Shown here piece by piece: positions 10,601 through 19,013 of a stretch of DNA of 36,817 bases. The notes beneath the pieces are model-generated. The model worked only from the letters and a program-made list of their open reading frames with translations. It was not told where the DNA came from and did no database searches. The translations under genes and the position numbers were made by a program. The DNA lies in assembly GCA_026416125.1 (NCBI GenBank), contig JAOAFT010000006.1:77015-113831 (forward strand), in the 5' to 3' direction. Source of the DNA: Bacteroidota bacterium (GTDB lineage: Bacteria > Bacteroidota > Ignavibacteria > UBA10030). Within the stretch, counting starts at the first letter, position 1; each line of letters starts with the position of its first letter.

Positions 10601-12149
10601 TTCCTTGAACTGAGTATGAAGTTTCGTCATGTGCAAATAGTACTTTCGACGATAATTCATATCGACCTGTCCCCACATTCATTACCAGATGTGAATTCAA
10701 AAGACCATCTGCAATGTTGCTAACGAGTACCATTGAATTAATAGGTATTGTATATACTTTCGATGAGTCAAGTACAGCTTTCATAACGGCAGACATTGAG
10801 CTAAGATTTGTACCTGCACCATTGATTGTCAATGTTCCGTTGAGTGAACTTTGTATTGTTGTATCGTTGAGTAGGGGACCAATGTTTACTTGTTGAAACC
10901 TAACTACCCCGTCGTATGTAAAGGGGGTTGTCTCGAATGAGATGGTCGCAGTAGCATCAACTGAACCTAGTGAGGTACGAGCATTGAGGTACGATTGAAA
11001 TTTTTGTGGAGTACCCTCGTATGCAAGTTTACCGGTAACATACCCTAAGAACCCAAGATTCGGCAATGAAAGCCCGGGAAGAAGTTCATTGGTGAGCGAT
11101 GGTGCAAGTTGTAATTCCTGCGAGTGCACAGAAAGGTAGAGGTTCTCTGGATTATGGAGATTCACCAACCTCCCTTGTAGCGAGAGTTTCGATTGCCCTA
11201 CCGTAATGGTACATTCATTTATTATACAATCACCAAAACGACCCTTAGACTCAACAGAGAGATCCAGTTCTCCATCTAAAAAATCAACATATGGATATAG
11301 AAATTGTTTTAGTTCCACTGTTGAAAGTGGTGTTGCATCGAGTTTTAAGAATACAGGCTTATCGAAAAGATTTTCAAGTGTAATTGGGCGAAAAATATTT
11401 GTGTTAAGGAGCGATGCTGTGAACTGGATATTTGATCGTGGTAACACGACGTGGACATTCTTTGCACTGATTTCATTTTCACGGAGTGTAAACACTCCAG
11501 TTAAACGTAAAATCCTTACTTCCGGGAGCACGGTCATACATTGAAACGATCGTACTGTTGCTTCGTAGCGATTGCGTGCGAGAAAAAGAGAGGCACTGAC
11601 AGTAAGTGAGTCAATACGAATGTGTGCGTAATCAATACATTGTGAGGGGAGTGGTTTTACGCGTTGCGAAAGAGCAAGTGAATCTATGACTTCAACACAA
11701 GCATTGTCGATAGTAACATTCTTAATATCGATTGACCACGGTGATGGTGTTGTATCTGGTTTTGATGTCTGAAACAATCGCTCGATGTTCCATGTTCCAT
11801 CAGTAGATCGTACTAGTACAACAGATGGATTTTCTACTAATGCATTTGCAATACCAACACGTTTCAGTAAAAGAGCAAACGGATCGTATTTGATTGTTAC
11901 AGTATGAGCTGAGATAACAACATTTTCACGCTCGAAGAATACAACTTCCTTTAAGCGAAATCCAGTAAGCAAATTCCCTTCAATAGAGTTAATCCACAGT
12001 TGACCGTTAACAATGGAGTGAGATTTATCGATGATTGTTGTCCGTAGGTACTCACGAAAAGCAGCTGTTTGTGTAAACCCTGTAAATACAACAAGGAGAA
12101 AGAGAATAATAACTGCACTGTAATATGTAATTCGTAAATACTTCTTCAC
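7677..12149 (-). CDS. tamB: TamB/DUF490-family translocation and assembly (AsmA-like) protein
   Basis: Very large (1490-residue) inner-membrane-anchored periplasmic protein. Residues about 8-27 form one N-terminal membrane anchor. The first 130 residues resemble the AsmA/TamB N-terminus (NGQLWINSIEGNLLTGFRL, a pattern seen in TamB proteins). The long middle is repetitive beta-strand-rich sequence, as expected for a bridge-like beta-taco, and the last roughly 350-400 residues match the TamB C-terminal (DUF490) region in style and end in an aromatic residue. Members work in outer-membrane protein assembly or lipid transport from inner to outer membrane. The start is a GTG at 12149, with no convincing ribosome site, 22 bases after rfaE2. 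No TamA-like partner adjoins it; the nearest BamA-type barrel in the window is the patatin fusion at 29067-31844. Confidence 0.88.
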   Translation of the reverse strand: MKKYLRITYYSAVIILFLLVVFTGFTQTAAFREYLRTTIIDKSHSIVNGQLWINSIEGNLLTGFRLKEVVFFERENVVISAHTVTIKYDPFALLLKRVGIANALVENPSVVLVRSTDGTWNIERLFQTSKPDTTPSPWSIDIKNVTIDNACVEVIDSLALSQRVKPLPSQCIDYAHIRIDSLTVSASLFLARNRYEATVRSFQCMTVLPEVRILRLTGVFTLRENEISAKNVHVVLPRSNIQFTASLLNTNIFRPITLENLFDKPVFLKLDATPLSTVELKQFLYPYVDFLDGELDLSVESKGRFGDCIINECTITVGQSKLSLQGRLVNLHNPENLYLSVHSQELQLAPSLTNELLPGLSLPNLGFLGYVTGKLAYEGTPQKFQSYLNARTSLGSVDATATISFETTPFTYDGVVRFQQVNIGPLLNDTTIQSSLNGTLTINGAGTNLSSMSAVMKAVLDSSKVYTIPINSMVLVSNIADGLLNSHLVMNVGTGRYELSSKVLFAHDETSYSVQGKVISCNCAEILNNSKYESSLSFQVQARGRWDAQGGKDSLELLFYPSSMGERSFDGGSILVRHYLEGNERTIILESEPFDLSCKGSYTLGSLIQGVERIVALYSTYFTDYLMYFENTPTQGTKQIVFPIAMPSQNVTFHLQCRDLTPFGVFIATPLEGDLELRGSFHVEEDTLVSNFNVGSREFIVDHPSSYLMLSGLNATITIDANVQSTNFHSFATSFHCEAQTLTYNHLLVDRVRLAVDACGDSGRICLYGIVDSLVTLRAENTWIRERTQLRCVFPVFECLFDTLWGVRALQPFRCYFTNQGIWVDNLTLLRDTTTLVVKGLFNPSGMSDIVFGVENFNLSDLKNIIRQTQSMGTFHQLTGAMSCRGIIRGTVEKPSFVCNLKIQDGSIHDVYFGTAILDVSYYENMLSTALLMFTSARSSLLQPDVTVRGTIPVQLSISPSRTDIPANGMLDIEIRGDAINAILLSPFFPILQNVSGTIACNLKVQGSVSNPEYSGSIVFNNVRFLVRPLGVQYILDGRAVSEGNRIYLEDVSISNVPEDQRTDGRLDITGSCILSGLSVKRFSLKAEGKLLVMKEQRMPGQSMYGTLYVGTSPQGLSWQGTPERSLIRGELYLLDAQLIFPPEREAPPLRASTIAVTFENDTMTVKETKSFRQQAHNGQPSQLSKAEESFLNNIDYDIAVETRGNNSIRFVFNTQTSEELFAVLKGRLTYNKVGTISRFAGQVEVGERSYYNFFKKFDAAGTITFTGDLGNPELNVTARYEGIHILDTTLAPTRSQTSSFSSQTDRERIAVILNITGTRTEPKVSTRIERYENNEWVRYETGDDESNAISFILSGQFTDELTAQQRTSLIGTNLGFGLAAGMITGPLSEALRRNTGGYIQSVDVLYYGGEFQKSADVRLTGQVGDAIIRFGGKVINDPFGNANVSVELPLSMLSRNLILSLEHKVESFEYSEMQRRAYNSAKIFYRFTF

Positions 12150-12171
12150 TCGCGTTAGTTATCATACTACA

Positions 12172-12666
12172 TTATTGTTGTTGCATGAGTTGATTGTGTG
12201 CGTTTAGAATTCTTTCGATAATCGACGTTGTCGATCGATGTGGGACAAACTCTATCGTTTTCACTACACCGCCTGCTGATTCAACAACGTCACGACCAAC
12301 AACATCCTCAATTGCCCAATCTGCCCCTTTGACCAACACGTCGGGGACAATCGCCTTAATGAGCTCGTATGGTGTATCCTCGTCAAAGTAACACACATAG
12401 TCAACAGCACTAAGTGCACTGAGTACCGCAGCACGATCGTCTTGTGGTACTATTGGACGTGTTGGACCTTTCAATCGTTTCACTGATGCATCAGTGTTTA
12501 ACCCTATTACAAGTACATCGCCTAAAGCTCGTGCTTTTTGGAGATATTCAACGTGGCCTCTGTGGAGAATGTCAAAGCAACCATTTGTAAAAACAACTCT
12601 TTTCCCTTCGCGACGTAACTGTTTTCGAATATCAAGAAGTTCTTCACGTGTGACAATTTTCCCCAT
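12172..12666 (-). CDS. rfaE2: D-glycero-beta-D-manno-heptose 1-phosphate adenylyltransferase
   Basis: Cytidylyltransferase-fold enzyme of 164 residues that transfers AMP to heptose 1-phosphate in ADP-heptose synthesis for lipopolysaccharide core. The nucleotide-binding motif FTNGCFDILHRGH (residues 26-38, HxGH at 35-38) is intact, as are GLNTDASVKRLKGP and the C-terminal STTSIIERI motif. In Enterobacteria this is the C-terminal half of bifunctional HldE; here it is a separate protein. It starts 2 bases after the rfaE1 stop, and the GGAGAG in the last rfaE1 codons acts as its ribosome site, so the two are translationally coupled. Confidence 0.95.
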   Translation of the reverse strand: MGKIVTREELLDIRKQLRREGKRVVFTNGCFDILHRGHVEYLQKARALGDVLVIGLNTDASVKRLKGPTRPIVPQDDRAAVLSALSAVDYVCYFDEDTPYELIKAIVPDVLVKGADWAIEDVVGRDVVESAGGVVKTIEFVPHRSTTSIIERILNAHNQLMQQQ

Positions 12667-12668
12667 CC

Positions 12669-13673
12669 TTACCGCTCTCCATTGAAATACTGTCGTGCAT
12701 TCTTATAAAGTTCAGACACATTCACAGGTACGATACCAACTTCACCGCATACAATACCCCCTGCAATATTCGCAAGTGTAGCAGCCTCACGAACTGTTGC
12801 TCCGGCAACAAGTGCCATCGTCAAGGTTGAAATTACTGTATCCCCTGCTCCAGATACATCTGCTACTTTCCGTGCAGTTGTTTCAACGTGGGCAGAGGTT
12901 CCATTTTTTTCATAGAGGAGCATACCTTTTTCACCAAGGGTGACGAGTACGTTTTCAGCTTCCAATCGACGTTGTATTTCCGCAGCGGCGACTTTAACAT
13001 CGTCCAGCGAATGAAGTCGAATGCCAAGTGCTTCTTCAGCTTCTTTCTTATTAGGTTTAAAAACCGTTACATGTTTATACTCAAAGAAATTGTTAAATTT
13101 TGGATCAACAGTAATAATTTTTTGAGCACCTCGTGCTTTGTGTATAATTGCACGGACTAAATCCTTTGTTAGAACCCCTTTGTTGTAATCTTCCAAAATA
13201 ATTCCATCAAGTTCGGAAAGCATCTTCTCAATAGTGCTGAGTATCTTTTCCTGAATTTCCTGGCGTATATCCGCTTTAACTTCATGATCAATACGCACAA
13301 CGTGATGGTCGTGAGCAATAACTCTGCTCTTAATTGTCGTTGGCCTGGAATCATCTACCACAATTCCCGTTGTTGGGAACCCAGCTTCTTCAACGAGACG
13401 ACGAAGGACCGTCGCACCTTCATCCTTGCCTACAACACCCACCATAATTGGTACTCCACCAAGTGAGGCAATGTTATTTGCAACATTAGCAGCACCACCT
13501 AGACGATTTGCCTCCTCAGTAACTTCAACAACCGGCACTGGAGCTTCGGGGGATATCCGCGTTACCGTTCCCCAAAAGTACCGATCGATCATTAAATCGC
13601 CAATGACAGCAATTCGTTTGTTCTTGAAACCGCTAAAAATTTCGTCTATTCGTTTTTCCGACAATAGCACCAT
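12669..13673 (-). CDS. rfaE1: D-glycero-beta-D-manno-heptose-7-phosphate kinase
   Basis: PfkB/ribokinase-fold kinase of 334 residues that phosphorylates heptose 7-phosphate at C1, the step before RfaE2. Visible features are KRIAVIGDLMIDRYFWG near the N-terminus (substrate side), ISPEAPVPVVEV, the GGAANVANN motif, and the C-terminal ATP-site signature DVSGAGDTVIS with the catalytic Asp. The frame is open upstream to 13778, but ATG 13673 is chosen because the conserved N-terminus begins there and AAGGG (complement of 13681-13685) lies 7 bases upstream. It is the first gene of the rfaE1-rfaE2-tamB-rnr cluster, with a candidate promoter at 13798-13827. Confidence 0.94.
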   Translation of the reverse strand: MVLLSEKRIDEIFSGFKNKRIAVIGDLMIDRYFWGTVTRISPEAPVPVVEVTEEANRLGGAANVANNIASLGGVPIMVGVVGKDEGATVLRRLVEEAGFPTTGIVVDDSRPTTIKSRVIAHDHHVVRIDHEVKADIRQEIQEKILSTIEKMLSELDGIILEDYNKGVLTKDLVRAIIHKARGAQKIITVDPKFNNFFEYKHVTVFKPNKKEAEEALGIRLHSLDDVKVAAAEIQRRLEAENVLVTLGEKGMLLYEKNGTSAHVETTARKVADVSGAGDTVISTLTMALVAGATVREAATLANIAGGIVCGEVGIVPVNVSELYKNARQYFNGER

Positions 13674-13797
13674 TGCTTTTCCCTTTGCTAGTTTATGTTT
13701 GAAATATAGAGAGAATTGATGGTACAAGCAACCAAGTGAAAAACTACGACTACTGTAATTTAACAGGTTTCTCATCAACCATTAAATCAACACTTAT

Positions 13798-13827
13798 ATC
13801 ATAACATCCCTACACCTGCCTTGACAA
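13798..13827 (-). promoter_or_regulatory. rfaE1: Candidate promoter for the rfaE1 operon
   Basis: Reading the minus strand, TTGTCA (complement of 13822-13827, 5 of 6) is followed after 18 bases by TATGAT (complement of 13798-13803, 5 of 6). The leader to the rfaE1 ATG would be about 115 bases. The -35 overlaps that of the divergent promoter on the plus strand. Motif match only. Confidence 0.4.
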
Positions 13828-13849
13828 CCCAGAGTTTTCATTATACATT
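13821..13849 (+). promoter_or_regulatory. Candidate promoter for the decaying ABC ATPase gene
   Basis: A perfect TTGACA at 13821-13826 is followed after 17 bases by TACATT at 13844-13849 (4 of 6). It uses the same seven bases, TTGACAA, as the -35 box of the divergent rfaE1 promoter. This placement also argues that the TTG at 13821 is not a start codon. Confidence 0.35.
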
Positions 13850-13889
13850 CATTCCTGGTATTGAGTCGAATTTTAGAGCATGCGAGGGA

Positions 13890-14729
13890 ATGGCTATCAT
13901 CCGAACAGAGCATTTAACGAAGCGTTATTCATCATTTACTGCAGTTAATAATCTAAGCATTGAGGTCTCTGAAGGTGAAATCTATGGTTTCGTTGGTTTG
14001 AACGGAGCTGGTAAAACCACAACAATACGAATGCTCCTTGGAATAATTCACCCAACAGATGGTTCAGTGTATCTCTTTGACAAGAACATCAAGGACGGAT
14101 TCAAACAATGGAGCGATGTTGGGTACATCGTTGAAACAGTCCACGCATACCCTACACTTACTGTCCGAGAAAACCTAGAACTCTTTGCCGCGTTCCGGAA
14201 ACTTTATGATCGTACTCGCATTGATGCTACTCTCGAACGATTCAAGTTAACGGAGTATCAAAATGTACTAGTAAAACATCTCTTGTTAGAAAATCTCCAA
14301 CGACTCGGACTTGCGCGGGCATTGCTCCATGCTCCTAAGCTCCTCATCCTCAATGAACCACTCAACGGTCTCGATCCGGCTGGTATTGTAGAAGTACGAG
14401 AGTACTTCAAAGAACTATCATTGAATGGGACCACTCTCTTCATTTCAAGCCATTTATTGGAAGAACTTTCAAAACTTGCAACGAAAATTGGCATTATTCA
14501 TCGAGGATATCTCTTTAAAGAACGTACAACTGAAGAATTGAGTAGCCAACTTTCACGGACGTTGTGTGTTTCCACAGATGATAATGATAATAGAAAAGCA
14601 GTGAATCTCTTACAAGAGTGGGGATATCAGGCAAGTATCAATGAACATGGTACTATTCGCTCGTAGGATATAGTGGAAGCTTTGTTTTATGGATCTATGG
14701 GGATCAGCCATAGCACTTCATCAATATAA
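13890..14729 (+). pseudogene. ABC transporter ATP-binding protein, degenerate, probable pseudogene
   Basis: The frame from ATG 13890 (MAIIRTEHLTKRY) resembles ATPases of bacitracin/ABC-2-type exporters. Walker A (GLNGAGKTTT), the D-loop (NGLDPAG) and the H-switch (FISSHLLEE) are intact. The signature, normally LSxG before the QRLGLA motif, reads LLLEN, so both the Ser and the Gly are lost. Walker B reads LLILNEPLNGLDP, with Asn for the usual Asp. A TAG at 14664-14666 ends the frame. The next 20 codons in the same frame, to TAA 14727, read DIVEALFYGSMGIS, which looks like the expected C-terminal tail, so the stop seems premature. No permease gene follows. Each signature/Walker B change and the stop could come from one GC-to-AT change. 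The frame also runs upstream to a TTG at 13821. A rare non-catalytic subunit is possible but less likely. Confidence 0.7.
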
Positions 14730-14740
14730 AGGAACTCTTT

Positions 14741-16138
14741 ATGCGTACAAAATTGTTCAAGTGTGTAATAATTGTTCTTGTGTTGATTGGAGGTCCTGAA
14801 AAAGGGGCATCTCAGTCTAAACACTGGGTTGGTACATGGGCAACCGCACCACAACTTGTGGAACCAAACAACATGCCACCGCCACCTGGGCTCACAAACA
14901 ATTCACTACGACAAATTGTACGAGTTTCTCTTGGTGGTGATACAATTCGTCTTCGGTTTTCGAATCATTTTAGTGAAACTTCAGTTACGATGAAATCGGT
15001 TTACATAGCTGTTTCAACGGGAGGTCATACGATTGATAGTACAACTAAGACAACGCTAACTTTTAAGGGAAGTGAAGTAGTAACGATGGGGCCAGGAACA
15101 TCGGTAACCTCTGATCCGGTAGCATTTCCGTTAAAACCCCGCATGGATGTTGCGATTACTATTTGCTATGGACAAACTTCTGAAACTATCACGGGGCACC
15201 CAGGATCGCGGACGACATCGTACCTCCGGCTGGGGAATGATCCATGCGTTATAGATTTCACAGGTGCTGTACCTATTGATCGGTGGTACACAATCAATGC
15301 TATTGAAGTACTTGCACCAACACGTACGGCATGTATTGCAATCCTTGGAAATTCTATTACTGATGGGCGTGGATCAACAACGAACATGCAAAATCGCTGG
15401 CCTGATATTTTTTCCGAACGTCTTCTGAAAAATCCAAAAACTAATCACATTGGTGTACTCAATCTTGGTATAGGTGGTAACTGTGTGCTTGCCGGTGGAC
15501 TGGGACCGACTGCTGTGAGTCGATTCGATCGTGACATTCTTGAACAAGCAGGTGTGCGATGGATTATCGTATTCATTGGTGTTAATGACATTGGCACAGT
15601 AAAAACTGTCGAGGCAGCAAGAGCAGTAGCAAACAACCTCATTGCAGCATATAAAGGAATGATCGACAAGGCACATGCACAGAACATTCGTATCTATGGT
15701 GCAACGATAACACCTTTCAAAGGAAATTCGTACTACAACGAGTTTAGTGAAGCCTGTCGGCAAACTGTTAACCAATGGATTCGCACGCCAGGGAATTTTG
15801 ATGCATGTATTGACTTCGATAGAATTATGAGAGACCCCGGGGATACTCTTAAACTCGTTTCATCTTTCCAGAATGATTGCCTCCACCCTGATGCTGAAGG
15901 GTACAAACGAATGGGCGAAGCTATTGATCTTTCCTTGTTCTACGAAGATGATTCGCTCTGTATTCGTACTCATTATAACCAAGTCCCCTTAGAGAGTTTC
16001 AGATCCACTGAGAGAAAGAAATGTACACCACTGCTAAATCCCCATGTATTCGGTATCCACTGGTTTTCTTCACGTGCTATGGTACTCAGAGAGACCGCTT
16101 TCTTCAACAAGGTACAACACACACTATTGATCCGTTAA
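14741..16138 (+). CDS. Secreted SGNH/GDSL-type hydrolase (esterase)
   Basis: 465-residue exported protein with a signal peptide at about 1-24 (MRTKLFKCVIIVLVLIGG, cleavage near GASQS). An N-terminal beta domain (about 27-195; WVGTWATAPQLVEP) precedes an SGNH hydrolase domain. Block I is GNSITDG with the nucleophile Ser, but Asn in place of the usual Asp of GDS. Block II is NLGIGGN, block III is IGVNDIG, and block V DCLHPDAEGY supplies the Asp/His. The family deacetylates or hydrolyses esters of polysaccharides or lipids; the substrate cannot be told. After the last conserved helix (AIDLSLF, about residue 403) comes a 60-residue tail with no recognisable feature, possibly a read-through of a lost stop. 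AAAGGA 7 bases before the ATG supports the start. It converges on uvrA with a 16-base gap. Confidence 0.85.
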   Translation: MRTKLFKCVIIVLVLIGGPEKGASQSKHWVGTWATAPQLVEPNNMPPPPGLTNNSLRQIVRVSLGGDTIRLRFSNHFSETSVTMKSVYIAVSTGGHTIDSTTKTTLTFKGSEVVTMGPGTSVTSDPVAFPLKPRMDVAITICYGQTSETITGHPGSRTTSYLRLGNDPCVIDFTGAVPIDRWYTINAIEVLAPTRTACIAILGNSITDGRGSTTNMQNRWPDIFSERLLKNPKTNHIGVLNLGIGGNCVLAGGLGPTAVSRFDRDILEQAGVRWIIVFIGVNDIGTVKTVEAARAVANNLIAAYKGMIDKAHAQNIRIYGATITPFKGNSYYNEFSEACRQTVNQWIRTPGNFDACIDFDRIMRDPGDTLKLVSSFQNDCLHPDAEGYKRMGEAIDLSLFYEDDSLCIRTHYNQVPLESFRSTERKKCTPLLNPHVFGIHWFSSRAMVLRETAFFNKVQHTLLIR

Positions 16139-16154
16139 CACTGAATCGTTGAAA

Positions 16155-19007
16155 TCAATAGATGAGTACTCGTTTAAGAAATTCGCCAGTTACTGAGCGT
16201 GGATTACGAGCAATATCTTCTGGTGTTCCCATGGCAACGATTGATCCACCCTTTTCGCCAGCGTCGGGTCCCAAGTCGATGATATAATCAGCACACTTAA
16301 TAACATGGAGATTATGTTCAATAACAAGGAGTGAATGACCGTGCTCGAGTAATCGATCGAAACAACGAAGTAATTTTGCGATATCATCAAAATGAAGCCC
16401 AGTTGTCGGTTCATCGAAAATAAAAAGTATATTACTTTTTTCCTCCGTTTGGGATAAATGGTAGGCGAGCTTCATTCGTTGGGCTTCACCACCTGAAAGT
16501 GTTGTAGCTGACTGACCAAGTCGGAGATATCCCAATCCTACCTCATCCAATATCTGAAGGCGTTTCACGACACGCGCACCTTCTTTCGATTCACTAAAGA
16601 ATTGAAGTGCTTCAGTTACTGTCATGGAAAGAAGATCGTCTACATTCTTTCCTCGATAACGTATTTCAAGTACTTCTCGTTTAAATCGTTTTCCTTTACA
16701 TGATTCACATGGTAGTGTAATATCAGCAAGGAATTGCATGTCTACAACTTGTACTCCTTCTCCTTCACAGACATCACACCGTCCACCGGGAACATTGAAG
16801 GAAAATGTTCCAGGTGTAAATCCACGGGTTCGTGCAGCGGGAGTATTTGCAAGGAGTTCTCTAATCTCATCGAAAGCTTTCAGAAATGTTGCTGGGTTAG
16901 ATCGAGAAGTTCGTCCGATCGGTGTTTGATCAACAAGTTCGACATGCGATATATTTTCTATTCCTTCAATTGCCTTGCATTTCCCAACGGTTCCTTCAAC
17001 AGGTTCCCCTTTGTACTTTCGGATATTTGCGTAAAGAACGTCGTGCACCAGGGTGCTTTTCCCCGAACCACTTACCCCTGTGATACAAACAAACATGTGG
17101 AGTGGTATTCGAACATCGATATTCTTTAAATTGTGTTCAGTTGCACCGTAAATGTAGAGAGAACGTTCAGAATCGTGCCGACGATGCTGTGGGAGTGGAA
17201 TAGCTAATTCCTTTCGGAGGTACTTCGCAGTTAGTGAGACCGGATGTGTGAGAAGTTCACTGTACGTTCCTTGGAAAATAATTTCACCTCCATGTTCCCC
17301 TGCACGTGGACCGAGATCAACAATAACATCGGCGTGTTGAATCATTTCCTCGTCGTGTTCCACCACGAGTACGGTGTTCCCAAGATCACGTAACGATTTG
17401 AGGATCGCAATGAGACGAGCATTATCACGAGGATGTAACCCAATGGTTGGTTCATCGAGGACGTAGACTGCTCCAACGAGTGCTGATCCAAGCGATGTTG
17501 CCAGGTTGAGTCGTTGCGACTCACCTCCAGAAAGTGTCATTGTTAAACGATCGAGTGTTAAGTACCCTAATCCAATTGCATCGAGCATTGTTAATCGTTT
17601 CTTTAGCTCTTCAAGAATACGTCGAGCAATGTGTTGCTCGTGTGGTTCAAGTGAAAGGTTTTCAAAAAACTCCTTTGCGGTTGTAATGGACATCTGCACA
17701 ATGTCGTGAATCGATTTTCCAGCAATGCGAACGTTGAGTAATTCTGGGCGAAGGCGTGCTCCCTTACATGTTGGACATACTGTGTATCCACGATATCGAC
17801 TTAAGAGTACGCGGTACTGAAGTTTGAACGACTTTTTCTCAAGGTACTCGAAAAACCCGTTGATTCCTTTGTACTGTCCATACCCTTCAATAATGATCTG
17901 TTTCTGATCATCTGTAAGGTTTTGAAAGGGAACATTTACAGGGATCCCAAGTCGAGATGCTGTTTCGAGCATCAGTTCGTAGTACTCCGACCATCGAGGA
18001 AGTGTCCACGGTACGACTGCCCCATCGCGGAGAGACTTCGATGGGTCTGGGATTACGAGATCCAAATCGATACCCATCGTTCGACCGAATCCTTGACATG
18101 TAGGACATGCCCCTAATGGATTGTTGAACGAGAATAGTCGAGGTTCTGGTTCTTCAAACTTTACGTTGTCTTTCTCACAGGTGTAGTATTGGGAAAACTT
18201 CATGTATTTGTGAGTATCGACACAGTAGACCTCCGCATACCCATTACTTTCAGTAAATGCTATTTGGAGGGAGTCTGCAAGACGAGTGACCGATTCACTC
18301 TTTTCCCAATTCAGAGCGAGACGATCAACAACAACAGAAAGAGAAATTCCCTTGTTTTTTCCGGGAAGTGGAAGCGTAGAGTCATCGAGTGAGTATATTT
18401 CATTTTGGTAGAAGACTCGTGTAAACCCACGCGCTCGGAGTGCAGAACACTCTTCCTCAATAGTACGACCAGGATGTTGACGAAGAGGGAAGAGTATATA
18501 GAGCTTCGTTCCTGATTGGAAAGTCTTCAGGGTATCGATAATAGAAGTTACTGTATCACGACGAACATTGGAACCGCATATAGGACAGTACGTTTTCCCC
18601 ACGCGTCCAAACAGGAGGCGGAGATAGTCGTACACTTCGGTAGTTGTTGCAACCGTTGACCGTGGATTTCTCGTAAGTGTTTTCTGTTCAATTGCAATCG
18701 CAGGACTCATTCCCTGAATACTCTCAACATCCGGCTTTTCCATTCGTTCAAGGAATTGCCGTGCATAGGAAGAAAGGCTTTCAACGTACCGACGTTGCCC
18801 TTCAGCATAAATTGTGTCGAAAGCAAGGCTTGATTTCCCTGATCCACTCACTCCAGTAAACACGATGAGTTTTTCTCGTGGTAGAGCGAGAGAAATATTT
18901 TTTAAATTGTGAACATTAGCTCCACGAATAACAATGGGGGCGATGCCCCCATCTGGAAGACCGGCTTTTTTCTTCAATGCCATAGTCAATGCCGCAATCA
19001 ACTTCAC
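16155..19007 (-). CDS. uvrA: Excinuclease ABC subunit A
   Basis: DNA-damage recognition ATPase of nucleotide excision repair, 950 residues. It has two ABC modules: the first Walker A is TGVSGSGKSS at about 51-60, and the second GVSGSGKSTL is at about residue 650. Signature motifs LSGGE occur in both halves (TLSGGESQRLNLA, TLSGGEAQRMKLA). Zinc-binding cysteine pairs appear as YCPICG, ACPTCQG, VCPTCKG, and CDVCEG with CESCKG. The YVESLSSYARQFLE segment is characteristic. The frame begins at GTG 19007, 6 bases after the nitroreductase stop; an internal ATG (18983, MALKKKAGLP) is an alternative start, and neither has a strong ribosome site. It is the last gene of the lpxH-pbp1A-nitroreductase-uvrA cluster. 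Confidence 0.97.
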   Translation of the reverse strand: MKLIAALTMALKKKAGLPDGGIAPIVIRGANVHNLKNISLALPREKLIVFTGVSGSGKSSLAFDTIYAEGQRRYVESLSSYARQFLERMEKPDVESIQGMSPAIAIEQKTLTRNPRSTVATTTEVYDYLRLLFGRVGKTYCPICGSNVRRDTVTSIIDTLKTFQSGTKLYILFPLRQHPGRTIEEECSALRARGFTRVFYQNEIYSLDDSTLPLPGKNKGISLSVVVDRLALNWEKSESVTRLADSLQIAFTESNGYAEVYCVDTHKYMKFSQYYTCEKDNVKFEEPEPRLFSFNNPLGACPTCQGFGRTMGIDLDLVIPDPSKSLRDGAVVPWTLPRWSEYYELMLETASRLGIPVNVPFQNLTDDQKQIIIEGYGQYKGINGFFEYLEKKSFKLQYRVLLSRYRGYTVCPTCKGARLRPELLNVRIAGKSIHDIVQMSITTAKEFFENLSLEPHEQHIARRILEELKKRLTMLDAIGLGYLTLDRLTMTLSGGESQRLNLATSLGSALVGAVYVLDEPTIGLHPRDNARLIAILKSLRDLGNTVLVVEHDEEMIQHADVIVDLGPRAGEHGGEIIFQGTYSELLTHPVSLTAKYLRKELAIPLPQHRRHDSERSLYIYGATEHNLKNIDVRIPLHMFVCITGVSGSGKSTLVHDVLYANIRKYKGEPVEGTVGKCKAIEGIENISHVELVDQTPIGRTSRSNPATFLKAFDEIRELLANTPAARTRGFTPGTFSFNVPGGRCDVCEGEGVQVVDMQFLADITLPCESCKGKRFKREVLEIRYRGKNVDDLLSMTVTEALQFFSESKEGARVVKRLQILDEVGLGYLRLGQSATTLSGGEAQRMKLAYHLSQTEEKSNILFIFDEPTTGLHFDDIAKLLRCFDRLLEHGHSLLVIEHNLHVIKCADYIIDLGPDAGEKGGSIVAMGTPEDIARNPRSVTGEFLKRVLIY

Positions 19008-19013
19008 ATGTGC

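Noticed and set aside
13674-13778. Upstream extension of rfaE1 to 13778
   Set aside because: The 35 extra residues do not belong to the conserved kinase N-terminus, and a ribosome site supports ATG 13673.
15374-15775. 133-codon minus-strand open frame
   Set aside because: Antisense to the SGNH hydrolase catalytic domain.
16125-16160. Inverted repeat TATTGAT/ATCAATA between the convergent SGNH and uvrA genes
   Set aside because: Could be a bidirectional terminator, but the loop is long, the inner stem weak, and no T-tract is present.
16734-17129. 131-codon plus-strand open frame
   Set aside because: Antisense to uvrA, whose zinc-binding region it covers; cysteine-rich only because of the opposite strand.
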